DNA from: Acidobacteriota bacterium
GTDB taxonomy: Bacteria; Acidobacteriota; Vicinamibacteria; Vicinamibacterales; UBA2999
Length of the DNA stretch: 27,362 nucleotides
Assembly (NCBI GenBank): GCA_947465645.1
Contig: CANIBQ010000067.1
Span: forward strand, 1-27,362
Direction of reading: 5' to 3'
The notes below the pieces were generated by a model. It was not told where the DNA came from and searched no databases. It saw only the letters and a program-made list of their open reading frames with translations. Shown piece after piece: positions 1-7,790 of this stretch; position 1 is the first letter of the stretch, and every line of letters starts with the position of its first letter. The position numbers and the translations under genes are program-made.

Positions 1-1790
1 ATGAATTGACCTACATCCGCAAGGATGGGAGCCGGTTCCCGGCGGTGGTGTCGGTCACGGCGCTGCGCGACGACCAGGACGCCATCATCGGCTATCTATT
101 GATCGGCACCGACAACACCGCCCGCAAGCAGGTCGAAGAGGAACGGGGGAAGCTCGATCAGCGGCTGCGCGACCAGCAGTTCTACACGCGCTCGCTCATC
201 GAATCCAACATCGACGCGCTGATGACCACCGACCCACGCGGCATCATCACCGACGTCAACAAGCAGGCGGAGGCGCTGACCGGGTGCACGCGTGACGAGA
301 TGATCGGCGCGCCGTTCAAGAACTACTTTACCGATTCGGGCCGGGCCGAGGCGGGCATCAAGCGGGTGCTGAACGAAGGCACGGTCACCAATTACGAGCT
401 CACCGCGCGCGCCAGGGACGGCAAGGAAACGGTGGTGTCCTACAACGCGACCACCTTCCACGATCGTGACAGGAGTCTGCAAGGTGTGGTCGCCGCGGCG
501 CGCGACATGACGGAGCTGAAACGCTTCGAGCAGACGCTGCAGGAGAAGAACGTCGAGCTGGCGCGGGCCAACTATCTCAAGGACGAGTTTCTCGCCACGG
601 TGTCCCACGAGCTCCGGACGCCCTTGAATGCTGTCCTGGGATGGGCACGCATGCTGGGGTCGAAGCAATTGCCGCCCGGTCGCGCGGAGCACGCGACCGC
701 GGCCATCGAGCGCAGCGCCGCGGCCCTGGCGCTCATCATTGACGATCTGTTGGATATGTCCCGAATCGTGGCGGGAACCCTTCACCTGGCGCTGCAGCCC
801 GTCGATCTGGTCGCCGTGGCGCAGGCGGCGCTGGACGTCGTCCTGCCGTTGGCGGTGACCAAGGACGTGCACCTGGCATTTTCACCCGATCTCCAGGCAA
901 TCGAAACCGTCAGCGGAGACGCCGGTCGACTCGAGCAGGTGATCTGGAATCTGCTCGCGAATGCGATCAAGTTCACGCCTGAGGGCGGACGTGTGGCTGT
1001 CTTCGTCGAAACCTCGAAGGACCACATGGAGGTCAGGGTCGTCGATACAGGCCAGGGCATCAGTCCGGACTTTCTGCCGCACGTCTTCGAGCGCTTTCGT
1101 CAGGCCGATGGCACGACGACGCGACGTGACACCGGACTCGGTCTCGGGCTGGCCATCGTTCGGCAGCTCGTGGAGCTGCACGGGGGGACCGTGCACGCGG
1201 CCAGTGAGGGCGTGGGACGCGGCGCGACGTTCACCGTCCGTCTGCCGATGTCAGCCGGCGAGGCTCAAGGAGGTCACGCGGCCGCGGCCGGAGAGCGACG
1301 GATCGCGGCGTCGACGGCCTCACCCATACCGCGCGGACCGCGGCTCGATGCGCTGCGCATCCTGGTCGTCGATGACAGCGCCGACGGGCGCACCCTGACG
1401 TCCTTGGTGCTGACGCAGGCGGGCGCCAGCGTGACAGCGGTGGCGTCTGCCCGAGAAGCCCTTGAGATGCTCAAAGCGGAGCGGCCCGACGCCCTGGTCA
1501 GCGATATCGGCCTGCCGGATGAGGACGGGTACGGGCTGATCCGACAGATTCGGAAGGATGAAGCTGAACACGGAGGTTTTCTCCCCGCGGTCGCGCTGAC
1601 GGGCTACGCGCGCGCCGTAGATCGGGCTCGCATCCTCGCGGCAGGATTCCAGGCGCATGTCGCGAAGCCCGTTGATCCAGTCGAACTCACGGCAGCGATC
1701 ACGACCATGACGCACCATCTGCGGGACATCGGCCGCGTCTCAGATGGTTCGCCGGTGGAACTGGACACCAAGGGAGCTGGACGTCCCTAA
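1..1790 (+). CDS. Hybrid sensor histidine kinase with PAS domains and C-terminal receiver (5' partial)
   Basis: Two-component signalling protein that autophosphorylates on His and can pass the phosphate to its own receiver Asp. The frame is open to the left window edge (codons for E-L precede TYIRKDGSRFP), so the true start lies upstream; the TTG at 6 is only the first possible start inside the window and residues here are numbered from it. In order: the C-terminal end of one PAS/PAC (1-45), a full PAS (about 60-175), HisKA with SHELRTPLN and phospho-acceptor His201, HATPase with the N box NLLANAIKFTPEGG, G1 box DTGQGIS and G2 box TGLGLGLAIV, and a receiver from about 450 with phospho-acceptor Asp500 and the conserved Lys in HVAKPVDP. 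No DNA-binding output domain is present, so it probably signals to a separate protein. No membrane segment is seen in the visible part. A terminator follows directly. Confidence 0.93.
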   Translation, partial: ELTYIRKDGSRFPAVVSVTALRDDQDAIIGYLLIGTDNTARKQVEEERGKLDQRLRDQQFYTRSLIESNIDALMTTDPRGIITDVNKQAEALTGCTRDEMIGAPFKNYFTDSGRAEAGIKRVLNEGTVTNYELTARARDGKETVVSYNATTFHDRDRSLQGVVAAARDMTELKRFEQTLQEKNVELARANYLKDEFLATVSHELRTPLNAVLGWARMLGSKQLPPGRAEHATAAIERSAAALALIIDDLLDMSRIVAGTLHLALQPVDLVAVAQAALDVVLPLAVTKDVHLAFSPDLQAIETVSGDAGRLEQVIWNLLANAIKFTPEGGRVAVFVETSKDHMEVRVVDTGQGISPDFLPHVFERFRQADGTTTRRDTGLGLGLAIVRQLVELHGGTVHAASEGVGRGATFTVRLPMSAGEAQGGHAAAAGERRIAASTASPIPRGPRLDALRILVVDDSADGRTLTSLVLTQAGASVTAVASAREALEMLKAERPDALVSDIGLPDEDGYGLIRQIRKDEAEHGGFLPAVALTGYARAVDRARILAAGFQAHVAKPVDPVELTAAITTMTHHLRDIGRVSDGSPVELDTKGAGRP

Positions 1791-1838
1791 AGGCGGATGT
1801 TGTCGTGATGTTACCTATGCGTTACCTAAACGCGATAC

Positions 1839-1875
1839 GGGCCTGACCGCACTTCGCGATCAGGCCCATTTTAAT
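1839..1875 (+). terminator. Hairpin terminator after the histidine kinase, possibly bidirectional
   Basis: GGGCCTGA (1839-1846) pairs perfectly with TCAGGCCC (1860-1867), and an inner CGC/GCG pair can extend the stem. It is followed by ATTTTAATT on the plus strand, the form of an intrinsic terminator. It lies between the convergent kinase gene and tRNA-Pro, so the same stem is also the first structure downstream of the tRNA on the minus strand, where the following T tract is weaker. Confidence 0.75.
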
Positions 1876-1952
1876 TGGTCGGGATGACAGGATTCGAACC
1901 TGCGACCCCCTGACCCCCAGTCAGGTGCGCTACCAGGCTGCGCCACATCCCG
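1876..1952 (-). tRNA. tRNA-Pro(GGG)
   Basis: On the minus strand the sequence folds as a 77-nt tRNA: acceptor stem CGGGATG/CATCCCG, discriminator A and an encoded CCA (1878-1876), D arm GCGC-AGCCTGGTA-GCGC, anticodon stem CCTGA/TCAGG with loop CTGGGGG giving anticodon GGG, and a T arm with GGTTCGAATCC. It is 41 bp downstream of the MerR-family gene in the same direction, so it may be processed from that transcript. A MerR regulator next to tRNA-Pro is a familiar arrangement in several phyla. Confidence 0.97.
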
Positions 1953-1960
1953 ATTCTTGA

Positions 1961-1988
1961 CGGTCCGGCTGAAGCCGGACACTACGAC
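1961..1988. repeat. GTCCGGC/GCCGGAC palindromic repeat, solitary copy
   Basis: A 7-bp stem GTCCGGC (1963-1969) and GCCGGAC (1974-1980) encloses the loop TGAA, preceded by CG and followed by ACTACGAC. The same hairpin with the same flanks occurs four more times at 7277-7417 inside priA. This copy fills most of the gap between the MerR gene and tRNA-Pro, like a REP-type element. Confidence 0.85.
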
Positions 1989-1993
1989 TGCCG

Positions 1994-2530
1994 CTAGGCG
2001 CTCGCGCGCTTGCGTTTCGCCACGCTCTTTCGTGTTACCGCGCTGCGCCTCGCACTCACTGCCCGCTTCGCGGCGACCGGCGCCTTCGCGCGAGCGGTCA
2101 TCGCGCTGATCTTCACCGGCCGGGACGCAACCTTCGCGGGCGACGGCCGGAGCTGATACCCGCTGTCGCCGTTGCCGGAGAGCAGCGACAGGATCGACTT
2201 CAACCCGTCGCGCACGTGGGCGATGCGGGCCCGTGCGTCCACCCCCAGCGCGTCGATCACCTCGGCCATCTCGCTGTCGGCCGCACCTGGCGCTGCCGGC
2301 CGCGCGTCCTCGATCCGGCGCCTCGCCCCGGAGAGCGTCAGCCCTTCCGCGAAGACGAGCTGCTTGATGCGCAGCACCTGGTCGACGTCCGCCTGGCGGT
2401 ACAGCCGCGCGCTGTCCTGCGCCTTCTGGACCCCGATCCCCGGGAATTCCTTCTCCCACGACCGCAGGACATAAGGCTGAAGACCGGTCAATTCACAGAC
2501 TTCCGCAGCCTTGAACAGCTTCGGGGTCAC
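1994..2530 (-). CDS. MerR-family transcriptional regulator with histone-H1-like basic tail
   Basis: 178 residues. Residues 6-75 form a MerR-type winged helix-turn-helix: FKAAEVCELTGL, VLRSWEKEFPG and SARLYRQADVDQVLRIKQLV are the usual helix, wing and second-helix blocks. A short helical stretch (about 90-115) may dimerise. Residues 130-178 are almost only Ala, Lys, Arg, Ser and Val, with repeats such as AKAPVAAKRAV, resembling histone H1-like tails. There is no cysteine-based metal-binding or drug-binding effector domain, so the ligand is unknown. The start is a GTG; TATACT lies 6 nt upstream of it (2542-2537), so the mRNA may be leaderless. The gene follows der with a 45-bp gap and precedes tRNA-Pro. 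Confidence 0.88.
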   Translation of the reverse strand: MTPKLFKAAEVCELTGLQPYVLRSWEKEFPGIGVQKAQDSARLYRQADVDQVLRIKQLVFAEGLTLSGARRRIEDARPAAPGAADSEMAEVIDALGVDARARIAHVRDGLKSILSLLSGNGDSGYQLRPSPAKVASRPVKISAMTARAKAPVAAKRAVSARRSAVTRKSVAKRKRASA

Positions 2531-2536
2531 GCAGCA

Positions 2537-2542
2537 AGTATA
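2537..2542 (-). promoter_or_regulatory. Candidate -10 box of the MerR gene
   Basis: TATACT on the minus strand with only TGCTGC between it and the GTG start. A start site about 6-7 nt downstream would fall on the GTG itself. The best -35 match (TTCTCC, 16-bp spacer) is weak, and no Shine-Dalgarno sequence is visible. Confidence 0.4.
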
Positions 2543-2575
2543 GCAGTGGCCGTGAACCGGAGAACCCTCCCCCGC

Positions 2576-4015
2576 CTACCGATCCCGGGAGGACCCATCT
2601 TTGGTCGAGCGGTCGCCCTTCTTCTCGCTGCGCCGCCTGACGTGCAGCCGGATCGGCGTCCCGAGGAACCCGAACGCCTCGCGGAGCTGGTTCAGCAGGA
2701 ACCGCTGATAGGAGAAATGAAACTGCGTCGCCACGTTGGTGAAGAGCACAAAGGTGGGCGGCGCAACGCCGGTCTGGGCGCCATACATGATCCGCACGTG
2801 CTTGTTACCGGGGCTGGCGGGCGGGTGCGCCGCGGTGGCTTCGGCCAGCCACCGGTTCAGCTCCGGCGTCTTCACCCGCTTGCGCCGCGACACTTCCACC
2901 TTGTCGATCATCTCCAGCAGCTTCGGCGTGCGCTCCCCCGTCGCCGCGGAGATGTGCAGGATCGGCGCATAGTCGAGAAACTTGAGCTGGTCCCGCAACG
3001 CCTCGTCGAAGACCGTCGAGTAGTTCGGCTCGCGATCCTTCATCAGGTCCCATTTGTTCGCGACGATGATGACGCCGCGGCCCGCCTTGTCAGCTTCACC
3101 GGCAATCGCCGCGTCCTGGTCGGTGGCGCCGACGCTCGCATCGACGACCAGCACGACGATGTCCGCGGCTTCGATGGCGCGGCGGGCGAGCAGGACGGCG
3201 ACGTTCTCGACCTGTCCGCCAGAGGCGACGCGCCCGGCGCGCCGGATGCCCGCCGTATCGACGATCCGGAACTCGCGCTTGTGCCAGATGAGCATGGTGT
3301 CAACCGCGTCCCTGGTCGTACCCGGGATCTCGCTGACGATCATCCGCTCCTCCCGCAGCAACCGGTTCACCAGCGAGGACTTGCCGGCATTCGGGCGGCC
3401 GACGATGGCCACCCCGATTTCCCGCTCCTTGGGGAGCGTCGGCTCGTCGGTCCCGTCCCCTTCCTCCCCTGCTCCCTGTTCGTTGACGAGGTCCTCGATC
3501 ACGGGTGCGGTCCGGATGCGCTGGACGATCGCGTCGAGGAGCTCGCCGATGCCGTGGGCGTGCTCCGCTGAGACTTCGAGCACCGGGTCGAAACCGAGTT
3601 GATAGAACTCCATGGCACTGTCGCGCGATCTCTTGTCGTCGGTCTTGTTGATGGCGACGATGGCCGGGGTGTCCGCGCTCCGGATCACCTCGGCGATCTC
3701 GCTGTCGCCGGGCACCAGCCCCTCCCGCCCATCCACAACCAGGACAAGGAGATCCGCGTCCTTGATGGCGCGCCGGCCGCGCTCGAGCACGAGCTCGTGA
3801 AGCGGGTCCTTGCTGGCGCCGAACATCCCCCCGGTGTCCACCAGCTCGAATCGCGCGCCCTGCCATTCCGCCGGCTGCGCGATGACATCGCGCGTCGTCC
3901 CGGCAATCGCGGTGACGATCGCGCGGCGCGTTTCGCTCAAGCGATTGAACAGCGTGGATTTACCGACGTTCGGGCGTCCCACGAGGACGACCTTGGGCAA
4001 TCGGCGCGATTTCAT
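2576..4015 (-). CDS. der: Ribosome biogenesis GTPase Der (EngA)
   Basis: 479 residues; a tandem-GTPase protein that acts in maturation of the 50S ribosomal subunit. First G domain: GRPNVGKST (13-21), DTGG and NKTDD. Second G domain from about residue 200: GRPNAGKSS, DTAGI and NKWD. The C-terminal KH-like domain is recognised by PTFVLFTN and the FGFLGTPIRL block followed by RRR. Length is normal for the family, slightly extended by a charged C-terminus. The start ATG at 4015 lacks a clear Shine-Dalgarno sequence. It is divergent from the HU/IHF gene and shares a roughly 90-bp intergenic region with it; the MerR gene and tRNA-Pro lie downstream on the same strand. Confidence 0.97.
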   Translation of the reverse strand: MKSRRLPKVVLVGRPNVGKSTLFNRLSETRRAIVTAIAGTTRDVIAQPAEWQGARFELVDTGGMFGASKDPLHELVLERGRRAIKDADLLVLVVDGREGLVPGDSEIAEVIRSADTPAIVAINKTDDKRSRDSAMEFYQLGFDPVLEVSAEHAHGIGELLDAIVQRIRTAPVIEDLVNEQGAGEEGDGTDEPTLPKEREIGVAIVGRPNAGKSSLVNRLLREERMIVSEIPGTTRDAVDTMLIWHKREFRIVDTAGIRRAGRVASGGQVENVAVLLARRAIEAADIVVLVVDASVGATDQDAAIAGEADKAGRGVIIVANKWDLMKDREPNYSTVFDEALRDQLKFLDYAPILHISAATGERTPKLLEMIDKVEVSRRKRVKTPELNRWLAEATAAHPPASPGNKHVRIMYGAQTGVAPPTFVLFTNVATQFHFSYQRFLLNQLREAFGFLGTPIRLHVRRRSEKKGDRSTKDGSSRDR

Positions 4016-4043
4016 GGCTTTCGGAGGTGTTTCATTGGTTGAG

Positions 4044-4072
4044 TTGACAGCCTAAGTGGCTCTCTCTATAGT
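4044..4072 (+). promoter_or_regulatory. Sigma-70-type promoter of the HU/IHF gene
   Basis: A perfect -35 TTGACA (4044-4049) and a -10 TATAGT (4067-4072) are separated by 17 bp, the optimal spacing. The expected start is near 4079, giving a leader of about 27 nt that contains GAGGA (4091-4095) ten bases before the ATG at 4106. Confidence 0.85.
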
Positions 4073-4105
4073 AGTTACAGCCATTTCGTAGAGGATCCCC
4101 ACCCC

Positions 4106-4375
4106 ATGATCAAGGTCGACATCGTCAACGAGGTCTCGAAAATCGCCGATATCACCAAGGTCAAGGCCGAGGTGGCGGTCGATGCGGTGTTCGACGCGAT
4201 GCGCCTGTCCATGCAGCGGGGCGACCGGATCGAACTGCGCGGCTTCGGGGTCTTCCAGGTGAAACCCCGCAAGCGCGGCATCGGGCGTAACCCACGGACT
4301 GGCAAGGAAGTACGCATCCCGCCTGGCCGCACCATCCGCTTCAAACCGGGTAAAGACCTCCAGAATATCGGGTAA
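4106..4375 (+). CDS. HU/IHF-family nucleoid DNA-bending protein
   Basis: 89 residues, the normal length of a HU/IHF subunit. The N-terminal helical dimer region (1-45) is followed by the diagnostic beta-arm with GFGVFQVK, GRNPRTGKE and the intercalating-proline region RIPPGR, then the closing FKPGKDL. It binds and bends DNA as a dimer in the nucleoid; sequence alone does not separate HU from IHF, although the sharper IHF-like arm is possible. It has its own consensus promoter, which suits an abundant protein, and a GAGGA ribosome-binding site. The protease gene follows after 9 bp, so the two are probably cotranscribed. Confidence 0.95.
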   Translation: MIKVDIVNEVSKIADITKVKAEVAVDAVFDAMRLSMQRGDRIELRGFGVFQVKPRKRGIGRNPRTGKEVRIPPGRTIRFKPGKDLQNIG

Positions 4376-4384
4376 CCGGCCCGC

Positions 4385-5383
4385 ATGGGCTCCCCTTCGT
4401 CCGACGACCCGAATCTCGCGCTTCCGGCCAGCGTGCCGCCCATCGAGCGGATCTACGTACCACCGCCGATGCAGACGCCTCGCCAGCCGGTGCGCCGCTG
4501 GCGCCACCTGATCCTCTTCCTGCTCACCGTCGTCACCACGACGATGGTCGGCGCCACTCACTACGCCGCGTACGCGCTCGACTTCGAGCTCCGGACGCTG
4601 GCCGTATCGTCGCTTCAGTTCTACCTGAACGGGCTTTGGTACAGCGCCTCGATCCTGGCGATCCTCGGCGCGCACGAGTTCGGACATTACTACGCCTGCC
4701 GGTATTACCGCGTCGAAGCGTCGCTGCCGTACTTTCTTCCAGCCCCGCTGCCGCTCACCGGCACCCTCGGCGCCTTCATCCGGATCCGGTCCCAGATTCC
4801 GGGCAAGCGCGAGCTCTTCGACATCGGGATCGCGGGACCGATCGCCGGCTTTGTGGTCGCGATACCGGTGCTGCTGATCGGCATCGCCCTGTCGAAGGTC
4901 AGCCAGCTGCCGGCCAACACCGAGGGATTCGTCGAGCTCGGCGAGCCGCTCCTCTTCCAGGCCGTCTCGTGGATGTTCTTCGGCACGCCGCCCGACGGCT
5001 ATTCGATCAACATGCACCCGATGGCGTTTGCCGCGTGGTTCGGCATGCTCGCCACCGCCCTCAACCTGTTTCCGATCGGGCAGCTGGATGGCGGCCACAT
5101 CTCGTATGCCGTGTTCGGCCGCAAGAGCACCTACCTGACGCTCGTCACGGTCGCGTGCCTGTGCGGGTTGACGTTCGTCTCCAACTCGTGGCTGGTGTGG
5201 ACGCTCCTGACGGTGATCATGCTGCTGGCGTTCGGCCCGCGTCACCCGCGAACGACCGACGAGGAAGTTCCCCTCGACAGCACGCGGCTGTGGCTCGCGG
5301 CGTTCGCGCTGCTGATGTTCGCGCTCTGCTTCACGCCCGCGCCGATCGAACCGTTCGATCTGGTCAGCGGCGATTCGCCGTAG
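4385..5383 (+). CDS. Site-2-type membrane zinc metalloprotease (M50 family)
   Basis: 332 residues. The zinc site HEFGH lies at 97-101 inside a membrane segment (WYSASILAILGAHEFGHYY) and the third-ligand motif NLFPIGQLDGGH has its Asp at 235; together these define the S2P/M50 fold, which cuts membrane-embedded substrates. About six hydrophobic segments are visible, including two near the C-terminus. There is no PDZ domain between the motifs, so it resembles the EGY1/short S2P group rather than RseP. The N-terminal 45 residues are soluble and Pro-rich. The substrate is unknown; the position behind HU/IHF gives no strong hint. A double-hairpin repeat follows the stop codon. Confidence 0.9.
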   Translation: MGSPSSDDPNLALPASVPPIERIYVPPPMQTPRQPVRRWRHLILFLLTVVTTTMVGATHYAAYALDFELRTLAVSSLQFYLNGLWYSASILAILGAHEFGHYYACRYYRVEASLPYFLPAPLPLTGTLGAFIRIRSQIPGKRELFDIGIAGPIAGFVVAIPVLLIGIALSKVSQLPANTEGFVELGEPLLFQAVSWMFFGTPPDGYSINMHPMAFAAWFGMLATALNLFPIGQLDGGHISYAVFGRKSTYLTLVTVACLCGLTFVSNSWLVWTLLTVIMLLAFGPRHPRTTDEEVPLDSTRLWLAAFALLMFALCFTPAPIEPFDLVSGDSP

Positions 5384-5392
5384 AACACGCTT

Positions 5393-5446
5393 GTGGGGCG
5401 AGCCCTGCCGGGCTCGCCGGGCGGGCCTGACAAGGCCCGCCCCCCA
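5393..5446. repeat. 46-bp double-hairpin element, copy 1 (intergenic)
   Basis: Hairpin 1: GGCGAGCCC (5397-5405), loop TGCC, GGGCTCGCC (5410-5418). Hairpin 2 follows with no gap: GGGCGGGCCT (5419-5428), loop GACA, AGGCCCGCCC (5433-5442). The element occupies the gap between the convergent protease and priA genes, where it could help end transcription, although no T tract follows. Copy 2 is at 8386-8438. Confidence 0.9.
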
Positions 5447-5450
5447 TGAC

Positions 5451-7790
5451 CTACAAGACATTGAGCGGATCGACATCTACCGTGACCTTCCGCCTCACCT
5501 CGGGCATCGCCGCGAGGACGGTCTTCAGCGCCTGGCGCATCTCCGCGCGGCGCGTGCCCTTGAGAAACACCTGCACGCGGTGCTCGCCGCGCAGCCGCCC
5601 GAGCGGCGCCGGGGCCGGTCCGAGCGTGATCATCCCGCCCGGCGTCATCACGGGCTCGAGCCGCCGGACGATCTCGGCGCCCGTCTGCATCGCATCCATG
5701 AACGTGGGTGCACGCACGACCGCGTTCACCAGCGACACGAACGGCGGATAGCGCATGCCGCGCCGGTACGCGAGCTCGCGTTCGAAGAAGGCGGCGTAGT
5801 CCTGCTGGCACGCGAGCTGGATGCTGTAGTGCTCGGGGTAGAGCGTCTGCACGACGGCCTCGCCCGCGCGTTCCCCACGGCCGGCGCGTCCAGCCACCTG
5901 GGTCAGGAGCTGGAACGTCCGCTCCCCCGCGCGGAAATCAGCGAGGCCGAGACCGACGTCGGCGGAGATCACGCCGACCAGCGTGACCCGCGGGAAGTCA
6001 TGTCCCTTTGCGATCATCTGCGTCCCCACCAGGAGGTCCAGGGCTCCTGTCGAGAACTGCATCAGGAGCTTGGTGAGCTCGCCCTTGCGCCGCACGGAGT
6101 CGCGGTCCACGCGGCCAATCCTCGCCTCCGGGAAACGCTCACGGAGCTGCTGCTCCACTTTCTCCGTCCCGAAGCCGGTGTGCTCCAGGTAGGGTGCCGC
6201 GCATTTCCGGCACGCGGTCGGCACATCCGTCGCGTAGTTGCAGTAGTGACAGCGGGCGCGCCAGCCGCGCCGGGCACGATGCACGGTCAGGGAGACGCTG
6301 CAGTTCGGGCACTCGTAGGTATCGCCGCACTGCCGGCAGAACACCGCGGTCGAGAACCCGCGGCGATTGAGCAGGACGAGCACCTGTTCCTTCCGCGCCA
6401 GGCGATCCTCGATGGCGGTCACCAGGTCGCGGCTGACGACGACATCGGGCCCTTCCGACGCGTACTCGTCGCGCATGTTCACGAGCCGCACCGCCGCGAG
6501 CGGCCGATCGAGGACTCGCCTCTGGAGCGACAGCAGGTCGTACTTCCCCGACACGGCGTTCTGATAACTCTCCATCGACGGCGTCGCCGAGCCCAGGACC
6601 ACGAGGGCGCCGGCGCGGCTCCCCCTGACGATCGCCACGTCGCGTCCGTGGTATCGCGGTGACTCCTCCTGCTTGTAGGAGCTGTCGTGCTCCTCGTCGA
6701 CGATGATCAGGCCCGGGCGTGGGAGCGGTGCGAAGACGGCGGAGCGCGTGCCGACGACGACGTCCACGTCGCCGCGGCGGATCCGCTGCCACTGGTCGTG
6801 CCGCTCGCCGTCCGACAGCGCGCTGTGCTGGATGGCGACGCGCGTGCCGAAGGTGTCGCGAAAGAGCGCGGCGACCGACGGCGTCAGCGCAATCTCCGGC
6901 ACCATCAGCAGCACCTGGCGGCCGGCCGCGCAGACCTGCTGCGCCAGGCGCAGATAGATCTCGGTCTTGCCGCTCCCGGTGACGCCATGGAGGAGCGCGA
7001 CGCGGAACTCTCCCGAGGCCGCGCGCGCGGAGAGCTCCTTCAGCGCCGCGGCCTGTTCGCCGGTCAACTGGCGGTCCGGATCCCGCTCCTGGTTCTTGAA
7101 TGCCGCGCGCTCGAACGGATCGCGTTCGTGTGCCTCATCACGCAGCGACGCGAAACCACCCGCGACCAGGCGGCGGAGGACGTCGCCGCTGACCCCGCGC
7201 TCGCGCAAGGCAGGCAACGACAGGCCGTCGGGACGAGCCGCCAGCGCCTCGAGCGCCGCGCGCTGCCTGGCTGTCACGGTCCGGCTCAAGCCGGACACTA
7301 CGACGGGTTCCTCGGTCCGGCTGAAGCCGGACACTACGGGTTGCTCGGTCCGGCGCACGCCGGACACTACGACGGGTTCCTCCCGGTCGTACGTAGTGTC
7401 CGGCTTGAGCCGGACCGCTTCCATTCCGTGCGTCGTGATCGACGCAATCTTCTGGGTCTTGAAACTCGACGCGCGCCGCTGGGCGCCGGGGGGCATCGCG
7501 ACGGCGATCGCGTCACCGACCCCGGCCACGTAATAGTCCGCGACCCACACCGCGAGCTCCACCACCGCGGAGGGAAGGAACGGCTCACGGTCGAGCACCT
7601 CCGCGACATCCTTTGCCTGCGTCCCCTCGTCGATCGAGGCGTCATGGGCGATCACGCACCCGGTGAGCACGCGTGTGCCGAGCGGCACGCGGACCCGCGC
7701 GCCAACCGGCGGCAGCTCGAGGTGGTCGGGAACGTTATAGGTCAGGAGGTCGAGAAACGGGACCGGAACGGCGACGGAGATGAAACGCAC
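5451..7790 (-). CDS. priA: Primosomal replication-restart helicase PriA, with in-frame repeat insertion
   Basis: 779 residues; a 3'-5' DNA helicase that reloads the replisome at stalled forks. Residues 1-120 are the 3'-DNA-binding domain. The helicase core carries Walker A GVTGSGKTE (Lys275), DEEH (365-368) and the C-terminal lobe. The zinc module is intact: CRQCGDTYECPNC followed by CHYCNYATDVPTACRKC. Residues 125-172 are not PriA-like: they are the translation of four palindromic repeats (7277-7417) placed in the linker between the DNA-binding domain and the winged helix, adding exactly 47 codons. The start is GTG, overlapping the TAG stop of the glycosylase gene by one base (TAGTG), so translation is probably coupled. 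Last gene of the long minus operon. Confidence 0.97.
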   Translation of the reverse strand: MRFISVAVPVPFLDLLTYNVPDHLELPPVGARVRVPLGTRVLTGCVIAHDASIDEGTQAKDVAEVLDREPFLPSAVVELAVWVADYYVAGVGDAIAVAMPPGAQRRASSFKTQKIASITTHGMEAVRLKPDTTYDREEPVVVSGVRRTEQPVVSGFSRTEEPVVVSGLSRTVTARQRAALEALAARPDGLSLPALRERGVSGDVLRRLVAGGFASLRDEAHERDPFERAAFKNQERDPDRQLTGEQAAALKELSARAASGEFRVALLHGVTGSGKTEIYLRLAQQVCAAGRQVLLMVPEIALTPSVAALFRDTFGTRVAIQHSALSDGERHDQWQRIRRGDVDVVVGTRSAVFAPLPRPGLIIVDEEHDSSYKQEESPRYHGRDVAIVRGSRAGALVVLGSATPSMESYQNAVSGKYDLLSLQRRVLDRPLAAVRLVNMRDEYASEGPDVVVSRDLVTAIEDRLARKEQVLVLLNRRGFSTAVFCRQCGDTYECPNCSVSLTVHRARRGWRARCHYCNYATDVPTACRKCAAPYLEHTGFGTEKVEQQLRERFPEARIGRVDRDSVRRKGELTKLLMQFSTGALDLLVGTQMIAKGHDFPRVTLVGVISADVGLGLADFRAGERTFQLLTQVAGRAGRGERAGEAVVQTLYPEHYSIQLACQQDYAAFFERELAYRRGMRYPPFVSLVNAVVRAPTFMDAMQTGAEIVRRLEPVMTPGGMITLGPAPAPLGRLRGEHRVQVFLKGTRRAEMRQALKTVLAAMPEVRRKVTVDVDPLNVL
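7277..7417. repeat. Cluster of four GTCCGGC hairpins inserted in priA
   Basis: Three direct copies have stems at 7279-7285/7290-7296, 7315-7321/7326-7332 and 7348-7354/7359-7365 (loops TCAA, TGAA, GCAC), each followed by ACTACG. A fourth, inverted copy is at 7398-7404/7409-7415. Spacings of 36 and 33 bp are multiples of three, so the priA frame stays open and reads peptides such as PVVSGFSRTEE. The same unit occurs alone at 1961-1988. Confidence 0.92.

Noticed and set aside
1810..1830. Direct repeat GTTACCTA beside tRNA-Pro as an attachment site
   Set aside because: The repeat is only 8 bp, lies outside the tRNA gene, and no integrase is present.
2216..3571. Long open frame (about 450 codons) on the plus strand
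   Set aside because: It runs antisense through der, whose GTPase motifs are intact; the antisense product is Arg/Pro/Asp-rich with no family match, a normal by-product of high GC.
4012..4035. Seven-codon reading frame MKHLRKP overlapping the der start as ATGA
   Set aside because: It could be a coupling leader peptide, but it has no ribosome-binding site and nothing else supports it.
4052..5476. Long open frame (about 470 codons) on the minus strand
   Set aside because: Antisense to the HU/IHF and membrane protease genes, both of which have clear family motifs; composition is typical of a shadow frame.
7277..7417. CRISPR-like array
   Set aside because: Units are hairpins only 33-36 bp apart with near-identical intervening sequence and one inverted copy; there are no unique spacers and no cas genes.
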